Part shown: piece by piece, positions 63,313 through 64,000 of the stretch
Layout: every line of letters starts with the position of its first letter
Numbering within the stretch: the stretch's first letter is position 1
Origin: Streptomyces piniterrae
Lineage (GTDB): Bacteria; Actinomycetota; Actinomycetes; Streptomycetales; Streptomycetaceae
Direction of reading: 5' to 3'
Assembly (NCBI RefSeq): GCF_005048155.1
Contig: NZ_SUMB01000010.1
Coordinates: forward strand, 124,001 to 188,000
Length of the DNA: 64,000 bases
Notes under the pieces: model-generated
Told to the model about the DNA's origin: nothing
The model's database searches: none
What the model saw: the letters and a program-made list of their open reading frames with translations, nothing else
Made by a program: the position numbers and the translations under genes

Positions 63313-63795
63313 ATGGGGGACCTGGCGCTCAGAATCGATGACGACACCGTCGTATGGCTGCGGGCTGATCCTCTGGACTCTCCCGGCTCCGACGAGACGA
63401 AGCCGACCGCGCCGCCGGGCCCGAGCGCGGATCAGCGGCCGGACGCCGACGGTGACTTGGAGCTGCCCGACGCGTTCGGTTCCGCCCAGCCCGTCAGCGT
63501 CGACAGCCGGTTGGGCCGTGCGCTGGGCCGCGGCGGGGAGGTCCTGGAAGAGGCGCTGCGCCCGCTCGGCGGGGTGCTCGGTCAGATCCACCGCTCCATC
63601 GCCGGCAGCAGCCACCGCCCGGACGAGGTCACGGTGCAGTTCGGTGTCACGCTCGGCTCGGACCTCAAGCTCGGGGTGTTCGCCGGCAAGGGCGAGGCGA
63701 GTTTCACCGTGTCGGCCACCTGGAACCTGGACCGGGACGCGGCGGCGCGGGGCGATGCGGGCGCAGCGACCGGGGCCGGAGGAGCCGCGCCGTGA
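63313..63795 (+). CDS. Trypsin-co-occurring domain (CU044_2847-like) protein
   Basis: A 160-aa soluble protein. The N-terminal strand DLALRIDDDTVVWLRADP and the C-terminal core (LGRGGEVLEEALRPLGGVLGQIHRSI ... DEVTVQFGVTLGSDLKLGVFAGKGEASFTVSATW) match the CU044_2847/TCAD group known beside trypsin-like proteases in actinobacteria. Its stop overlaps the next start (GTGA), a trypsin-like protease, supporting a two-component unit. Function in the literature is predicted (conflict or signalling systems), not shown. The ATG at 63313 has no Shine-Dalgarno sequence; CAAACT 7 nt upstream may be a -10. Confidence 0.8.
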   Translation: MGDLALRIDDDTVVWLRADPLDSPGSDETKPTAPPGPSADQRPDADGDLELPDAFGSAQPVSVDSRLGRALGRGGEVLEEALRPLGGVLGQIHRSIAGSSHRPDEVTVQFGVTLGSDLKLGVFAGKGEASFTVSATWNLDRDAAARGDAGAATGAGGAAP

Positions 63796-64000
63796 TCGCA
63801 GACGCCGGCCCCGACACCCCGCTCCACCTCTCCTTCGCCTCCGTACGCGACGGCGGGCAGGCGGTCGGCGCCGGCGTACTGGTGGCCGAGCGCCTCGTTC
63901 TTACCTGCGCGCATGTCGTCAACAGTGCGCTGGGCAGGGGCCGTTTCGTCCAGCAGACACCCGGTCACGACGACACCGTCACGGTCCGGCTGCCGCATGT
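63792..64000 (+). CDS. Trypsin-like serine protease, N-terminal fragment (cut by window edge)
   Basis: About 69 codons are visible: PDTPLHLSFASVRDGGQAVGAGVLVAERLVLTCAHVVNSALGRGRF. The TCAHVV motif carries the catalytic His of the S1 fold; no signal peptide precedes the domain, so it appears cytoplasmic. GTG 63792 overlaps the TCAD stop. In related loci the protease is fused to further domains such as NTPase or WD40/TPR modules; whether that holds here lies beyond the window. Confidence 0.82.
   Translation, partial: MIADAGPDTPLHLSFASVRDGGQAVGAGVLVAERLVLTCAHVVNSALGRGRFVQQTPGHDDTVTVRLPH

Overview
The window is a high-GC actinobacterial chromosome segment. Codon usage, GTG and TTG starts, leaderless genes, and the gene content and order strongly suggest Streptomyces. 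It contains the glycogen/GlgE cluster, two tandem M4 proteases, the gcvT-gcvH-glyA-sdaA block behind a glycine riboswitch, and a five-gene oligopeptide ABC system. I saw no rRNA, tRNA, CRISPR array, transposase, phage gene or biosynthetic cluster. It reads as core or conserved-arm chromosome.

Layout. 1-1138: start of an ABC ATPase cut by the window edge, and an XRE regulator. 1139-4323: sugar ABC importer (binding lipoprotein and two permeases, no ATPase) behind a clear sigma70-type promoter. 4320-8382: CitB/DctR-type two-component system divergent from a dicarboxylate symporter. 8501-9004: DUF4259 protein. 9085-21249: alpha-glucan cluster; glgE-treS and then mak, glgB run leftward, glgP runs rightward. 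TreS makes maltose from trehalose, Mak phosphorylates it, GlgE polymerises maltose-1-phosphate, GlgB branches the product and GlgP (with GlgX at 29423-31675) degrades it. 21322-25257: two secreted thermolysin-like proteases sharing a conserved upstream element. 25602-29378: heterodimeric ABC exporter behind a DNA-damage-type promoter. 31887-34712: two L,D-transpeptidase lipoproteins. 34841-36412: enoyl-CoA hydratase family enzyme and a HATPase (anti-sigma-like) protein. 36827-39039: small exported protein, DsbA-like oxidoreductase and CcdA-like membrane protein. 39089-42453: dGTPase, a small Cys/His-rich protein with a perfect DNA-damage-type promoter, NAD synthetase and a GH25 lysozyme-fold protein. 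42672-44647: BlaI-family repressor with two operators, divergent from two PAP2 lipid phosphatases. 45479-50525: serine/glycine catabolism (sdaA, glyA, gcvH, gcvT) downstream of a tandem glycine riboswitch. 50800-53448: P-loop ATPase and two SseB-like proteins. 53869-60003: oligopeptide ABC importer. 60101-63158: M1 metallopeptidase, TRIC-like channel protein and a thioesterase-fold protein. 63313-64000: a trypsin-co-occurring domain protein overlapping the start of a trypsin-like protease that runs off the window.

Regulatory reading. Three sites fit TTGTC(A/G)GTG-N8-TAnnnT, the mycobacterial/actinobacterial RecA-independent (PafBC-type) damage promoter, each 6-8 nt from an ATG; a fourth is weaker. 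They precede the ABC exporter, the small protein next to dgt, an apparently gene-less spot before sdaA, and (weak) the DUF4259 gene. Several strong hairpin terminators separate units, including one with a T-run between treS and mak. The most open-ended items are the damage-type promoters on non-repair genes, the trypsin/TCAD pair at the right edge, and the exported-protein/DsbA/CcdA trio.
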